From positions 95,177,342 to 95,241,341 of the forward strand of contig OY986436.1 in NCBI GenBank assembly GCA_963920525.1: a stretch of DNA of 64,000 nt, read 5' to 3'. This document shows, one piece after another, positions 9,844 through 20,600 of the stretch. Origin of the DNA: Dichetophora obliterata. Taxonomy: Eukaryota; Arthropoda; Insecta; Diptera; Sciomyzidae. The notes below the pieces were generated by a model that searched no databases, was not told the origin of the DNA, and worked only from the letters and a program-made list of their open reading frames with translations. How positions within the stretch are numbered: position 1 is the first letter of the stretch; each line of letters opens with the position of its first letter. Position numbers and translations under genes: made by a program.

Positions 9844-10453
9844 GGAATTTTAATAATGAAAGAACATCGTTTTAGGTGCTTGTCTTAAGCTACATATATA
9901 AGGATCCGATGATATAAGGACTCTACAAAATAAATCATTATTTGTATCAATACGCGAAGTCTTCCTTGTGATATAGGCGATATCTCCTATTATCTTTATT
10001 TCGTGCTTCCTGGGCTTCTTACAACATTTTCCCAATGGGAATAATGCAGCTATCAATAATTATTTTTCCATGATAAAGTACTTTCTGAACAGTAACTGGC
10101 ATATGGTACCAAGAATAAGCTCCAAAGAAAGTTTTCTCGTAACAGACTCATATTGCTCAAATGCGTCTCTGTTGACAGCATATCCCGATCCCAAGCATTC
10201 CAACAAAACATGAAATCGCTCTAATAGCGCCAATTCAATATCAGTTTTGGTGGCTGTTTCGGTAACGTTTCGAAAAAAATCGCTCTTCTACTCTACTCGC
10301 ATTGGTCCACCTGCTATCCAAAATTGAGCAAAAACGCCTTGAAAAGTATTTAACTTTATGAGCATGGAATTTACTTTGCGATCCACCACTCAAATGTCCA
10401 AGCATATATTCCACCATTTGGTTCAAACGATCACTTTTACAGTTGAGTTCCAC
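9844..10453 (-). pseudogene. Relic of an unclassified invertebrate transposon protein
   Basis: Minus-strand frames contain KSDRLNQMVEYMLGHLSGGS, LLERFHVLLECLGSGYAVN, WYHMPVTVQKVLYHGKIIID and TRKTSRIDTNNDLFCRVLIS, ending with SSDPYICSLR. This order (a phrase like YPWYxMPxxVHKILxHG followed by LLxSSDPxISSLR) recurs in uncharacterised proteins of many insects that I know only as repeat-associated. At least two frameshifts interrupt it, near 10240 and 10060. The superfamily is not known to me, and no ends were found. Confidence 0.5.
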
Positions 10454-11420
10454 ACTTCAAAAAGCTGTAGGCGAGAGATACCGAGACTCATTTAAAAAAA
10501 AATACCAGGGTGCAACCGCGAGCAAAATTTTTTTTAAAACACTTCGGCAAAGTGTCCTTTTCTTCTGCTGCAAATTATTTCTTTGGCAAGTGTCGGCAAA
10601 AAAAATGCAGGCTACATTATTGTTTTGTTTAAGAAAATTAGTAAAAAAAGCTGCTCAACCAAAGTAATTTAAAAATTAATTTATCACTATTTCTGCAAAT
10701 TATACACCATTCGCTTCATAGTTGTTTATACTTTTAGTCACAATCAAAAATATTTAAAAAATTGCTTAACAAAATCGGAATCGCAAGTGTTTATTTTTCA
10801 GTACCACGTACCTGCCTTACCGTTATGTTAGGGTATTCTTAAACTATCACTATGAAATTGAAAATATGTTTTCTTGAGACATATAACTTTCGTTTAAGAA
10901 AGGTACTTTGGTAAATGGGACAGAAATTTTTGAAAAATCTGACACTGTGCGCCTGTTGCTGGCATGGTATTAAACTTTGAAATTAATAATGGGTCACGTT
11001 ACTGCAATTTTTTCAAAAGTTTTATATTTTTCCTCAAAATTCTATTGATCATTTCCAATCATACCCTATTTAAGAAAATCGCATTTAAATTGACTGAGCT
11101 ACGTTGTCTCAAAATATATCCTTTTTTGCATTCGCATGGCTATGGGTCCGCGAAAAAAATATTAAAACCTCAAACTCCGGATTCAGTTTTCTAAACAAAC
11201 TAATCTAAGCACAAAATTTGACTCAAATCGGAGATGGTCAGTGCAAATGATATTACACTTCAATGTGTAATGAGCGACATATTATGAAAACAATTTGTTT
11301 CTACTTTGACGAAATATGTTTAATGCTAATTTTTTTATAACATATTGTGGTTACAAAATTGCTTGAAACAATTTTTAAATTTTTTATGGAAACTCATGCA
11401 TTGATATTAGTCATTTGAAT
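10454..11420. other. No gene recognised
   Basis: AT-rich sequence. A short inverted match (ACACTTCGGCAAAGTGTCC near 10540-10558) hints at a MITE fragment. No coding similarity is visible on either strand. Confidence 0.4.
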
Positions 11421-11496
11421 TTAAAAACGTGATGATTTTTTCAGTATATATATTGATTTTGACAAATATTTTTTACCCCATATTTGTAGACACTGC

Positions 11497-11772
11497 TTGA
11501 ATCGGACAAATCGACCTGTAAAGTTTATATATCCATACGTTATATATCCATCAATAAGCCGATTCATAAAGATTGGTGCAACGTTGCCGGTTTCAGTCAC
11601 TTCAAGCGAACCCTCGTTTTCGTCGGTTCGAAGACTCAAAACATGCATGAGAAGTAAAAGTGGAGAAGAAAGCCTCAATGGGTCAGCTCTTCTAAATGTT
11701 CACAGGGATGGGGAAGTGACCACAGAAGAAATTTTAAATGCACTTGCGAAAAAAAAATATATTATATAATAT
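11497..11772 (+). pseudogene. hAT transposase C-terminal dimerisation domain fragment
   Basis: The frame contains SRFIKIGATLPVSVTSSEPS, FSSVRRLKTCMRSKSGEESL and NGSALLNVHRDGEVTTEEIL, the classic hAT C-terminal block (xLPVSxASxERSFSxLRRLKxxxRxxMGExRLxxLALLxxHR). About 80 residues are preserved with the characteristic Ser-Ser-Glu and Arg-Leu-Lys. No catalytic part precedes it, so it is a 3' fragment. It abuts the foldback element that starts at 11768. Confidence 0.8.
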
Positions 11773-12256
11773 TTCGTACAAGGGAAATACTTATTCTTTT
11801 CAAAACAAAAGTTTGCTTGGTAACACCCCTTTTCAACACGGCAAGTTTTCTTTCCAGCAAGTTGACGGTACTTTCTTCTGTGCTGTTCTTTCCTTTGTAT
11901 TCTACAGCACAGAAGAAAAACTTACCTGTACCGTCGACTTGCTGGAAAGAAAACTTGCCATGTTGAAAAGGGGTCTTACCAAGCAAACTTGTGTTTTGAA
12001 AAGAATCAGGGGTGTTATGGAAACCGACACTTGTCAGAATCGGTTTTGAAATTAACACAGATTTCATTTTGGCGTCATAGAATCCGATTATTGATTAAAA
12101 AACACAAAACCAACTTCGAAAATGAAACCAGTTCTTAAATCGATAATCGGTTTCTATGACAACAAAATGAAATCTGTGCCAATTTCAAAACCGATTCAGA
12201 CAATTGTCGGTTTCCATAACACCCCTCATAAGTATTTCCCTTGTACGAAATATTAT
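11768..12256. mobile_element. Compound foldback element: outer TIR enclosing two hairpins
   Basis: Outer termini ATTTCGTACAAGGGAAATAC and GTATTTCCCTTGTACGAAAT are perfect inverted copies. Inside, 11798-12005 folds on itself (AAGTTTGCTTGGTAACACCC against its complement at 11972-11996). Then 12007-12230 forms a second palindrome (GTGTTATGGAAACCGACA against TGTCGGTTTCCATAACAC). Three inverted repeats are thus packed in under 500 bp. Open frames here mirror each other on the two strands because of the palindrome and are not genes. Confidence 0.82.
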
Positions 12257-13425
12257 GGATTTTTAAGTATTAACTGAATTAAAATGGGCCTTAAAAATTT
12301 TTAAATAACATTAAATCATGTTTTTTTTAACCATGCCTATTTCCAATTGTTAATAAACTACAAATACAAGACTGAAACAAGTACTTACTTGCAGCCCTTA
12401 ACTGTTAACCAGTATTTTGAATATTTCTATGGCCCTTATTATGAGTTGCTTTCGACGTTCAATCATCGCTGGTTATCGGACGAGTATCGAACGTTAAATT
12501 CTTATTATGAGCAGTGCAACCCTATCGAAATGTACATTGTTCATCGAATTTTTAGTCGAATAGAATTTTGCTTTCGATGCGATGCGTCCGGAGCAACAAT
12601 TGTTAAGTTTGCCCATTTTTGCTTTCATATTGCATTCTCATTGGTTGCAGATTTTGTATGAAATGTCAACTATGTGTTTGTTGTAATTTTTTGATTTCAA
12701 AACAAAATTTAAAACGGAAAAAATTTTGATAAAAATTGTCAACTGCTTTTTCAGTTATTGACAATTTCATTAAAAAATTGTTTTTTAATCTTCAAATTTT
12801 GTTTTGAAAATAACAAACATAAAAAATACTGATTAAAAATTGTAATTTGCCAGAATAGAGCTGTTAAAAAGTAAAAATGAAAATTCTAAAATTAGCGGAT
12901 TTCGAGCAGATATTTTAATCTTGGGGATAACACGTACCGAACCCACTTTCTTGGTTACAATAAGCCTGCCACATTTTTATTATGATCAGCTTTTTTACAT
13001 GCAACCACTAAACAATTTTTAAAAAATATACAAATACTACTTTAAAGAAGATTGGTTGATTAATAAAAATATCTTCAGTCTACTAGATAGAAAAAAAATA
13101 TTTTCTTAGATATCTTCTTCTCAGTTGCATAGTATGTGATGGAGTTTGCGTTTCAAATACTAAAAAGGGTACAAAAACTAAATTAGGTAAATTAACCTAA
13201 TGGAGAGATTCACTTAAGCATTTTTAGTGTTTCTGATAATCAGTATTTTGCTAGTAATTAATTTAATACAACATTGTTCTCGAAATCTTGAACATATTTC
13301 ATAATTAACAAAATTTAATTAAAATTACTTTGCTTTATACTTTAAATTTTCCATTGACAACATATTGAATGAAATAAAAAATCGGATATTTTAGTTTTTT
13401 TGCGAGACTTGCTGTATTACGTAAA
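12257..13425. other. AT-rich DNA with a truncated MITE
   Basis: The segment 12662-12870, with ATGTGTTTGTTGTAATTTTT at its left and TTGCCAGAATAGAGCTGT at its right, matches the MITE at 49532-49805 but has lost the left terminus. The 12440-12640 stretch has two copies of TTATTATGAG about 70 bases apart. No gene is recognised. Confidence 0.45.
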
Positions 13426-13431
13426 AAATGT

Positions 13432-14235
13432 TTACTTCTTAGATTTCTTAACATCCTTTCCAGTATCATCTGGATTCTCAGCATTTTCCTTAGCACGCTT
13501 AGCACGAATGCCCACAAGACGAGCATCACTACGAGCCTGAAAAATATTAATTTTTAGATTTTGATGAGTCTCTGCGGATATTTTTAAATACCTTGCGAAG
13601 AGTAGCAAAAGCCTTGAACTTTTTCTCATCTTTAGTAATTTCACGGAACTCAACATTTGGTTGCTCTTTCTTTATGGGCATAACTGTGCCTTTAAGTTGA
13701 GTGGCCAGTTTGCAATCTTCAAGAGTAGATTCACCTTTGCGGATCTTCTTTTCGCTAATTGGGAAGAGTATTAACTTGCTCTTGTATTCCTTTAAACGTT
13801 GAACATTACGCTGCCGTGATTCTATAGACTTGTTTTGCCGTCTTTTATCAACAGCAATACCAATAGTTTTTGCAATACCGTATGAGAGACCGGCACCCTG
13901 TATAAAAACCAAGGAACATTTTAAAGAATCATTTTAGCATTTTTAAGATTTCATTTGAAACTAGTATTTTTTGCTGCAATTGGTGAACAAACCTTAAGCT
14001 CCTCCAGAGTAAATCCACGACCGGCGCGCAGTTTGGTGTGATAGCGGATGGTTGGGCATCTGACTACAGGACGCAATGGACCTGCAGCTGGGCGTGGAAA
14101 AACAGCCTTAGCTTTCTTGATACGGTTCTGGCGCCTGCGGAATTTTCTTGCGGGCTGGTTGAACCAGGTCTTTACATGTCGCTGCCACCACTTGTGGAAG
14201 TGAGCATTTGGAATCATATTATTTCCTTTACCCAT
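13432..14235 (-). CDS. RpL13: 60S ribosomal protein L13 (eL13), three coding exons
   Basis: Coding exons are 14235-13993, 13897-13592 and 13536-13432, which are 81, 102 and 34 codons plus stop (217 aa; the Drosophila protein is about 218). Exon 1 opens [20 protein letters not shown] and contains [14 protein letters not shown] and [20 protein letters not shown]. Exon 2 holds [20 protein letters not shown], and exon 3 ends in a lysine-rich tail. Introns of 95 and 55 bases have GT...AG ends, all phase 0. Upstream an AG acceptor (TTTCTTTTTCAG, about 14249) precedes ATAAACAACAAAA and the ATG, so a 5' UTR intron is likely. It is a structural protein of the large ribosomal subunit. No disabling change is seen, so it is the one clear host gene here. 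Confidence 0.97.
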
Positions 14236-14345
14236 TTTTGTTGTTTATCTGAAAAAGAAAGCATTGTTTTCACACAAAACCTGCCTTAAACTTAACCACA
14301 AAAATACGTTTTAACACGTGTTACTCAATTTTCGAAGACTTTACA
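14236..14345 (-). other. RpL13: Probable 5' UTR, UTR intron and upstream exon of RpL13
   Basis: On the minus strand a pyrimidine tract and AG (about 14249) precede the short leader before the RpL13 ATG. A possible donor, GGCAG followed by GTTTTGTG, lies near 14279-14285, implying a very short UTR intron. The transcription start could not be placed. Confidence 0.45.
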
Positions 14346-14693
14346 ATAATTAGCTCCTTTAAACACTGAAGCGGAATGGCAGAAGTTAGCATAAACATTA
14401 TTTTCGAAAAAGAACATATTTTGTAAGCAAGAACTACAAATATCTAAGAAAATAGTTTGTTAAAAATTTATCAAACCTTTTGCAGCCAACAACGAATCAA
14501 AAAGGAAAATTGCAGCCAACTTAGCAATGTAAAAAACATCCACATTTGAGGTGAATTTGAATCGGAGTTTCCACATGAAGGGTACGATTTCACTATTTGT
14601 ATCTCACCCTATGATAACATAACTGGTTATATGACAAGTAATATTAGAATATGCATTAGAGTAAAAGAAATTCGACATAAATGTTCAAATCAC
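14346..14693. other. RpL13 upstream region, no further gene seen
   Basis: Probably holds the RpL13 promoter. A repeat of TTGCAGCCAAC occurs twice (14482 and 14510). No other feature is supported. Confidence 0.35.
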
Positions 14694-14703
14694 TAAAGCC
14701 TGG

Positions 14704-14811
14704 GGCCGAATTACAGCATCCGTGATAGAGCAAAATTGTACAAGATTGATAGGCACTTGTCTCGTCGTGCCCTTCGTAATTTTGGTCGATCACGGATGCT
14801 GTAATTCGGCT
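14704..14811. mobile_element. 108-bp MITE nested in the element above
   Basis: GGCCGAATTACAGCATCCGT and ACGGATGCTGTAATTCGGCT are inverted termini. The 5-bp CCTGG at 14699-14703 is duplicated at 14812-14816 and falls inside the host terminus (AAAGCCTGGTTTTC), which proves insertion after the host element. Confidence 0.8.
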
Positions 14812-15128
14812 CCTGGTTTTCACTAAGTCAATTTCAATGACAACAATCACTGATGTCAGTAGGCATTTTGACCACATGACGTCAAATGCGTTTTCATTGA
14901 AACCCAAAAACTGACAAAAAATCGAATGTCAAAGACTGACGTCGAATTTATAAGTCACTTGATTGCCATACTGTTTTTACTTTCGATGTTATTTGTAAAG
15001 TGCCATCGGTTTGTTCAGTTGTGATTTTTTTATCAACAGCTGATGTTTTATATTTGAGATTATTAGAAAATGTTAATTTTTGGTGTAATTTATAAAATAC
15101 TGTTGATTTTATTAGATTAATAACGAAA

Positions 15129-15333
15129 GTGCACTTAAACAAAGATAATCAAAATGGCCGCTGTTGGCTCAAAAGATACCATCGCCACGTTCCATCGCAA
15201 GATACGTGTTCAAGATTCGAGCAAATGACAAATTCCTGGCAAAGCGACCGCAACAACACAAATGCGTCCTGGAACAAATCCCTTGGAAGCAACACCGGCC
15301 ACTGCGATAATCACTGTTTAAGTGCACTTTTCC
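15129..15333. repeat. Segment bounded by a 22-base inverted repeat with a G+C-richer core
   Basis: GTGCACTTAAACAAAGATAA and its near complement TTATCACTG...GTGCAC ending at 15333 enclose about 160 bases. This core is richer in G+C than its surroundings and opens with AAAATGGCCGCTGTTGG, a fly-like start context. The reading frame from that ATG stops after 24 codons and another frame stays open for about 30. I do not recognise a protein. It could be a captured gene fragment or an autonomous MITE. Confidence 0.4.
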
Positions 15334-15965
15334 TTTTAAACCAATTAAAATAATAATATTTAAAAAGCTTTGCCAGCAGTGAAATGAAAAATAATTAAAA
15401 CAAAATTTTTTGTAGGCAACAACTGACACAAAATGCCAACATGTTGGCATTTCGATTTTTCTTGTCATACAACGATATTTTGATTGACAAGCAAAATTCT
15501 ATCTATTCTCACATATTTGTGATTTTATACGACAATCAGTGGTCATATATGACAACAAATGTAAATGGCAATACGTTTCCATTAGATTGACAACATTTGC
15601 GATTGAAAACTGACCTAGTGAAAACCAGGCTTTACAAGCGATATATCAAATTTAAAATAAGATTTTGAGACGAATCGAAATGGGGTTTGAAGGCAATAAA
15701 TGTTACTTTTAGATGCTTCATCAAGTCATTTCGAAAAATTCTATCCCTAGCTTAAATATGCCCTAACTTATAACAAAAACAGCATTTTTTAAACTTTAAA
15801 GGTTACAATATTTCAATAACCAGACGAGACAGGCCAAATTTGAAATAAAATTAGGATTATGACAACGTGGCTACACAACAAAGTACAAAATTTATTTGTC
15901 CTTACTGTTTCTAATGCATTACGAACACATTTTAAAACTGAACGCAGATTTTCTGGTTGCTATAT

Positions 15966-16310
15966 TTATCTGTAGGCCGTAGCCTAGTGGGTAGAGTGCG
16001 TGGCCCCTAAGCTAAAGAACCCCGGTAGCCTGGGTTCAATTCCAGCTCAGACAGAAAGTTTTTTCAATTGACATAATTTTTCTGTTCGATCGTCACCTCT
16101 CTGCAGACAATGGCAAACCTCAGAGAGTAAAAATTGCCATGTAAAGCTTCTTGAGAACATAAGCCGTTCGGAGTCGGCATAAAACACGTAGTTCCCAGTT
16201 CTCGGTCATTTGTGATCAAACATATAATAACACGCACAACACAATTGATCAATAGAAGCTAGGTCAAAGTCCTTCCAAGGGCTGAAATGGCTAGTTTATT
16301 TTTTTTATAT
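15966..16310 (+). mobile_element. Full-length tRNA-derived SINE (family B)
   Basis: A perfect A box TAGCCTAGTGG (15980-15990) and B box GGTTCAATTCC (16033-16043) form a tRNA-like head. The body follows, with GCCATGTAAAGCTTCTTGAG and CCGTTCGGAGTCGGCATAAA, and then a T-rich end after GGCTGAAATGGC. The same body occurs without the head at 42964-43145 (minus) and 57175-57375, so those are 5'-truncated copies. The body resembles a repeat I recall as common in tephritids (CCGTTCGGAGTCGGC). Pol III transcription is expected. Confidence 0.75.
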
Positions 16311-17030
16311 TTACCTGTTACTCCCGTTATCTCATAAATAAAGAGGAAAATCTAGAGTTTTCTTTTTGCTTTTTAAACTTAAGATCGTAAAAAAATTCAG
16401 ATGAATTGTATATTTACATTGTAATTTTATTCACTTTAACAAGTTAATCAGATGAACGTAGACCTTATGGGCTATGTGTATATGGCAACATACAATTTGA
16501 CTACTAAGATAGAAAGCTAAGATGAGCATGTTCTAAGAGATTATTTATTATTCAAGTGATGTTCGAAACCGGGTTGGGAAATCTTGGGTAGTTATTGTGT
16601 ATTATGATTTTAAAGAGTTAAAAAAAGCATAACTTTTGAATTGAACTAAAAATAGCAACGTTGAATTTATGTTTTATTTAAGCTCAGAAACTATACTTTC
16701 TGATAAGAACATTTTTTATGAAAATTAAAGCTATATGATAAATCAGATTTTTATTGAAACTCAAAAGTCAAACAAAAACTCAATCGAATAGATCGAAATA
16801 ACATTAATTTGTTTAAACAAAACTTTTTTATTTTCAGTTAACAAAATAGTTCAAATAAAATTCATCTGAATTAACAAAATTTATTGCTTACAAAGTTTTC
16901 TCTTTGAAGAACGTTTATTTAAGACAAATTAAACTTAAAATATTTTGGTTAAAATAACTGCAATTTTCTTTCTAATACAATACTTTATATTAAATATCTT
17001 CACAAAAATTTCCTAATTTTCATTATTATT
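16311..17030. other. AT-rich DNA with a weak inverted pair
   Basis: AATTCAGATGAATTG (16394) and AATTCATCTGAATTAAC (16860) are inverted, which suggests a degraded ~480-bp foldback. No gene is visible. Confidence 0.35.
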
Positions 17031-17365
17031 TTATTTGTTTAAAAATTCAGGCTTCATTAAATAGTCCATGAAACGCAAGTCTTCAGTACTCGAGGCTATT
17101 TGACCTCGCAGCTCGTGGTCATGCGCATCAATGTTGGCATCTTCTATATACACTAGAACATCAGCGAGCTGAATCTTTTGCTGAAAAAACACATTCGAGG
17201 TGCCAATGACATAGGTAAGTACAGACGGATCCATCAGCAAGTCCATGTATGGCAAGGAAAGGTATGGCAAGTATAGATTGCCGCTGGCAAAGATGGTTGT
17301 GGGTGCACGGTACTCATTTAAATTGACGGCATAATTGAAGAATAGTGAAAACTCAAATTTTAAAA
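17031..17365 (-). pseudogene. Fragment resembling late secretory pathway protein AVL9
   Basis: The minus strand reads FEFSLFFNYAVNLNEYRAPT, LYLPYLSLPYMDLLMD, SVLTYVIGTSNVFFQQKIQL and STEDLRFMDYLMK, then stops. The order (LxLPYMDLL, YVIGxxNVLFxQK, ADVLVDIE, DLRFxDYL) is that of AVL9 homologues, DENN-like proteins of late Golgi export. The similarity breaks at DYLMK without a GT donor and runs into a stop. No start or further exons lie nearby, so this is an exon-sized duplicate or captured piece. A remote exon of a functional gene is less likely. The family assignment is from memory. Confidence 0.5.
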
Positions 17366-17602
17366 ATTATTTGTTTTAATCATGTGTATAAAGGCCTTCT
17401 AAATCAAAATCCGGAAAAATTTCAGGCCGCCCGCAAGTGGCTTAGTAGTTATAAGGTCCAAATATGTAAAAATTGGCCTCAAAAAGTGTGATTTTTAATA
17501 TTATTTCCCTACTATACTAATCATTATGGGAATCAAAAGAAAGCTAATGATGTTACCTATTCAACAAGATCTTTATCATAAAATTCCATGAATTACTTTT
17601 GA

Positions 17603-17878
17603 AGATATAATATTTTACGTATTATGCATATTTGACGGTTCACCCTTTTTAGAAAAAATTAAAAAGTATTAAGAATTCATTAAGAACTATATTCTGAAGT
17701 ACTGTAGACAGCGGTGCCGGTTTTGGACTTAATGAGGATTGTAATCCCTAAGCAGCGGCTGAAGGCCGCCTATTAAAATGAGATAATTAAATACATTTAC
17801 TTTTTTTATTCTTACATTTTTATATTTTCGTAAAAGGGTGAACCGTCAAGTATGCATAATACGTAAAATGTTATATCT
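17603..17878. mobile_element. 276-bp MITE with 47-base inverted termini
   Basis: AGATATAATATTTTACGTAT and ATACGTAAAATGTTATATCT are inverted ends, and the match continues inward through TTGACGGTTCACCCTTTT. The core is slightly G+C-richer (GCAGCGGCTGAAGGCCGCC near 17751). No coding potential is visible. Confidence 0.8.
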
Positions 17879-18411
17879 GAGTGAAAATTCGTGAAACTAG
17901 CCACCTAAAACAAGAAGTCGTAATTTTTATATCTTTTATGGATATTATTGAAGAGTATGTACAATGAGTTACAAAGACTTTAGTTTTAGGCCACTGTTTT
18001 AGTAAAATTACTTTTGCTAAGTAACGGCTTGTTAAAATTTCTTGATTTTTGGGCCAAATACTCGTAATACACGTGAAATTATAAAAACTATTTTTTTTAA
18101 AAAATTTTTTCTTTAAAATTAGTAATTTTTTATAAAAAATTAAAAAAAACGTTGTGGACCTCATAGAAAATACTGCAAATAAAAATATTACGTACTGATA
18201 CAAATTTAGAAATAATAAAAAAAATAAAAATTATGCATTCTCCATAAACAAGTCTGTTATGAAATGTTTTAAATCTGCACTACCTGTCTTGTGCGAGCCA
18301 TACAGAGCACTGCACAATGGAATGATTGGTACAAACTAGAGGAAATAAATTATTTTGATGACGTTTTTAGTGCATTAGGCACAGAAAAGTACAAAAAAGG
18401 GGTTTTTAATA
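17879..18411. other. AT-rich DNA, no feature recognised
   Basis: Homopolymer A and T runs dominate. No coding or repeat structure could be supported. Confidence 0.4.
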
Positions 18412-18765
18412 TTTGGACAAGTGGGCGTGGCACCTCCCATACAAATAGATCTTATTTTTCACAATATCTGAAAAACCAGTAAAGCCATAACAACAGAAAC
18501 TTAGTCAGTCATCGAGTGCATCATTTAAAGGAAATGTGTCAAAAGAAGGCGTGATTGGTCAAGTGGGAGTGGCACCTCCCATACAAATGGTTCACATTTT
18601 TAGCAATATCTAGAGAACCAGTAACGCCACTACAACAAAAACTTAGGCAATCATCAAAAACGTTATTTAGAGGATATCTGCTAAATAAAGGCATGATTGA
18701 ACAAGTGGGCGTGGTACCTTCCATACAAATGGATCACATTTTTCGCAATATCTTGAGAACCATTA
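18412..18765. repeat. Three degenerate tandem units of about 150 bp (AAGTGGGCGTGG family)
   Basis: CAAGTGGGCGTGGCACCTCC (18417), its variant at 18558 and CAAGTGGGCGTGGTACCTTC (18700) each precede CATACAAAT and a CAATATCT word about 35 bases later. The GTGGGCGTGG motif also appears in the degenerate tandem family at 51-57 kb. Confidence 0.72.
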
Positions 18766-18941
18766 ATATGATGACGAAAAATATAAAAACGTCTAACGAT
18801 AACGCTTGAAAATTCGATGTATTTTAGGATTTTTTTAAAATAAAAAACGATAAAATAAAAAAGATATTTAAACTTTTAAGGTATATTGCATGATACAAAA
18901 ATATATCAGGTAGCCTTGACAACAACCTATTTTCTCACAAG

Positions 18942-19231
18942 TTGCGATAAACGAACGTCAAACAAAAGAAAACAAAACGAGCGTTCAATAACAGTTTTTT
19001 CAATACTTTTTTAAAGCACCACCGCCTCCACTGACATCGTATCGTGGAGTTTCAGTTTCTATGAACAAAGACATAGATTAATTATGGAAATTTTTAATTT
19101 GCATACATTATTTACATATGAAATTTATTTATTTGTTTTATTTATGTGACACAAAACATTTTTGATATCTCCATAGCAACCATAGCACGCTCTCGTTTTG
19201 ACTTTCGTTTGTTTGACATACGTTTATTGCA
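18942..19231. mobile_element. MITE with ~40-base inverted termini
   Basis: The left arm has GATAAACGAACGTCAAACAA and AACAAAACGAGCG. The right arm has the complement, with CTCTCGTTTTGACTTTCG and TTGTTTGACATACGTTTATT. There is no coding content. Confidence 0.65.
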
Positions 19232-19400
19232 GCAAAAACTGCCGCTCCTACTTTATAATAATTATATTATGGTATACTGTAACACTCCACATAAACTATA
19301 ATTTTTTTATTTTGATAAATTTATTTTCAAAATAACAGCCTGGACGGTGTTGTAGATTTTCACTCTTCTATTTGTATTCAAAATAAAAACATAGATTATT

Positions 19401-19762
19401 AATGGTATTCACTACATCATTTAAGCCCTGCTAATTTTTTAAACTTAACAAATTTGTTAAGTCCTGTAAAAATGTTTTATGGTAAAAGATTCAGCAAGTT
19501 AACAAGCTTAGCTCCGTGTTTTTGCCATTTGTTAAGTTGGAAACGTCAAACTTATTGAGTGAAGTGATAAATCGTTTTTGAAATGAGTTCTAATAAGTAC
19601 CATATTATTTTTGTTTTGTAGCTTCAAAGTCCAAAAACTCTTTTGACATATCAGTTTAGCACTTCTTTGTAAAATGTCTTAGCAGGTTCATTCATATCAG
19701 CAGCTGCTAACTTTAACAATTTAGCAGTTAAGCAGGACTTAACAAATTTACTGAATACCATT
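19401..19762. mobile_element. MITE with AATGGTATTCA termini
   Basis: AATGGTATTCA (19401) is the inverse of TGAATACCATT (19752-19762). Inner matches around AAGTCCTG/CAGGACTT and AACAAATTTGTTAAG extend the pairing. Confidence 0.6.
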
Positions 19763-20600
19763 ATTATTAAATAATGATAACAGAAGGACGTGCTTTTGAA
19801 ATTTAATTTTTAAAAACAGGGGTTTTAACCGGTTTTAAGTGTAACATATACGATTTGCTTAAATAAAACTTTGATAGCGATAGCCACTGATGTTGTGAAT
19901 TACATATTTCAGATGTTTCGGCTGAATAGCTTTTGTTTTTCTGCAACACATCGCCGAAAAAAAGTAGTTTTGATATAAATAAGTGTTAAAATAGTGAGTG
20001 GATATTTGTACTATGGATATACCTTTCAAAACGGCTGTAGAAGCGGAAACAACCTAAGTATGCTTCAAAAATTTAAAAGCATTTTCTCGAAAGTTAAATG
20101 TAACGTAAACTATATGGGTAACTATTGTCCTTTTTTCATATAAAATTTAAAAGTTCAAAATTGTTCGTTTTTTAGTAGAAAAATATTTTTTTAGTAGAAT
20201 ATTAGAAAAAAAGAATAGATTATTATATATAATAATCTATTTCTAAAGAAAATCTATTAGTCTTATCGTTTATTGTAAGTTTTAAATTAGAAAAATTGAA
20301 TTACATCAGAAAAAAGCAGCTGAGAAAGACTAAAAAGGCCTATCACAAAATTCAAAAGTTATTAGTAAAGAGGTGGCTTTAGTACATATTTTGATAAGAA
20401 AATATTACCCAAAAATGTCTCAATGTCATAATTTGTCTTAACGTTTTTGTCGAATTTAAGGAACTACCAACTTTTTTATATATTTGCATACAAAAACATA
20501 TATTCATATTAAAAAAGTATCCATCCATTTTCCAGGAGAAAAGTATCCAAATTGATTCATTTGCAGAGAAACGGCAACACTGAAATCGAAGATTTTCAAC
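19763..20600. other. AT-rich DNA, no gene recognised
   Basis: Contains repeated AAAAATATTTTTTTAGTAG-like runs near 20180-20210. Nothing further can be supported. Confidence 0.35.

Larger units (their letters stand above)
14696..15632. mobile_element. TIR element (MITE) flanked by TA, hosting a second MITE
   Basis: The left end AAAGCCTGG continues as TTTTCACTAAGTCAA after the inner insertion. The right end is TGACCTAGTGAAAACCAGGC followed by TTT. These are inverted copies, with TA at 14694-14695 and 15633-15634. The subterminal GACAACA word is also shared by both arms. The size is 937 bp including the 108-bp inner element and a 205-bp segment (15129-15333) bounded by its own inverted repeat. 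TA flanks suggest Tc1/mariner-type mobilisation. Confidence 0.72.

Noticed and set aside
11738..12067. Overlapping open frames on both strands with similar peptides
   Set aside because: They arise from the palindromic arms of a foldback element.
12347..12661. 104-codon plus-strand open frame
   Set aside because: No motif, repeat-derived sequence, and no start context or splice sites; probably chance.
13547..13912. Separate unspliced gene overlapping RpL13
   Set aside because: It is RpL13 exon 2 read through its flanking introns.
15971..16055. Functional tRNA gene
   Set aside because: A and B boxes are good but no proper acceptor stem or anticodon arm can be drawn; it is the head of a SINE.
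16064..16252. Minus-strand open frame, repeated at 43020 and 57008
   Set aside because: These are antisense readings of the SINE body present in three copies.
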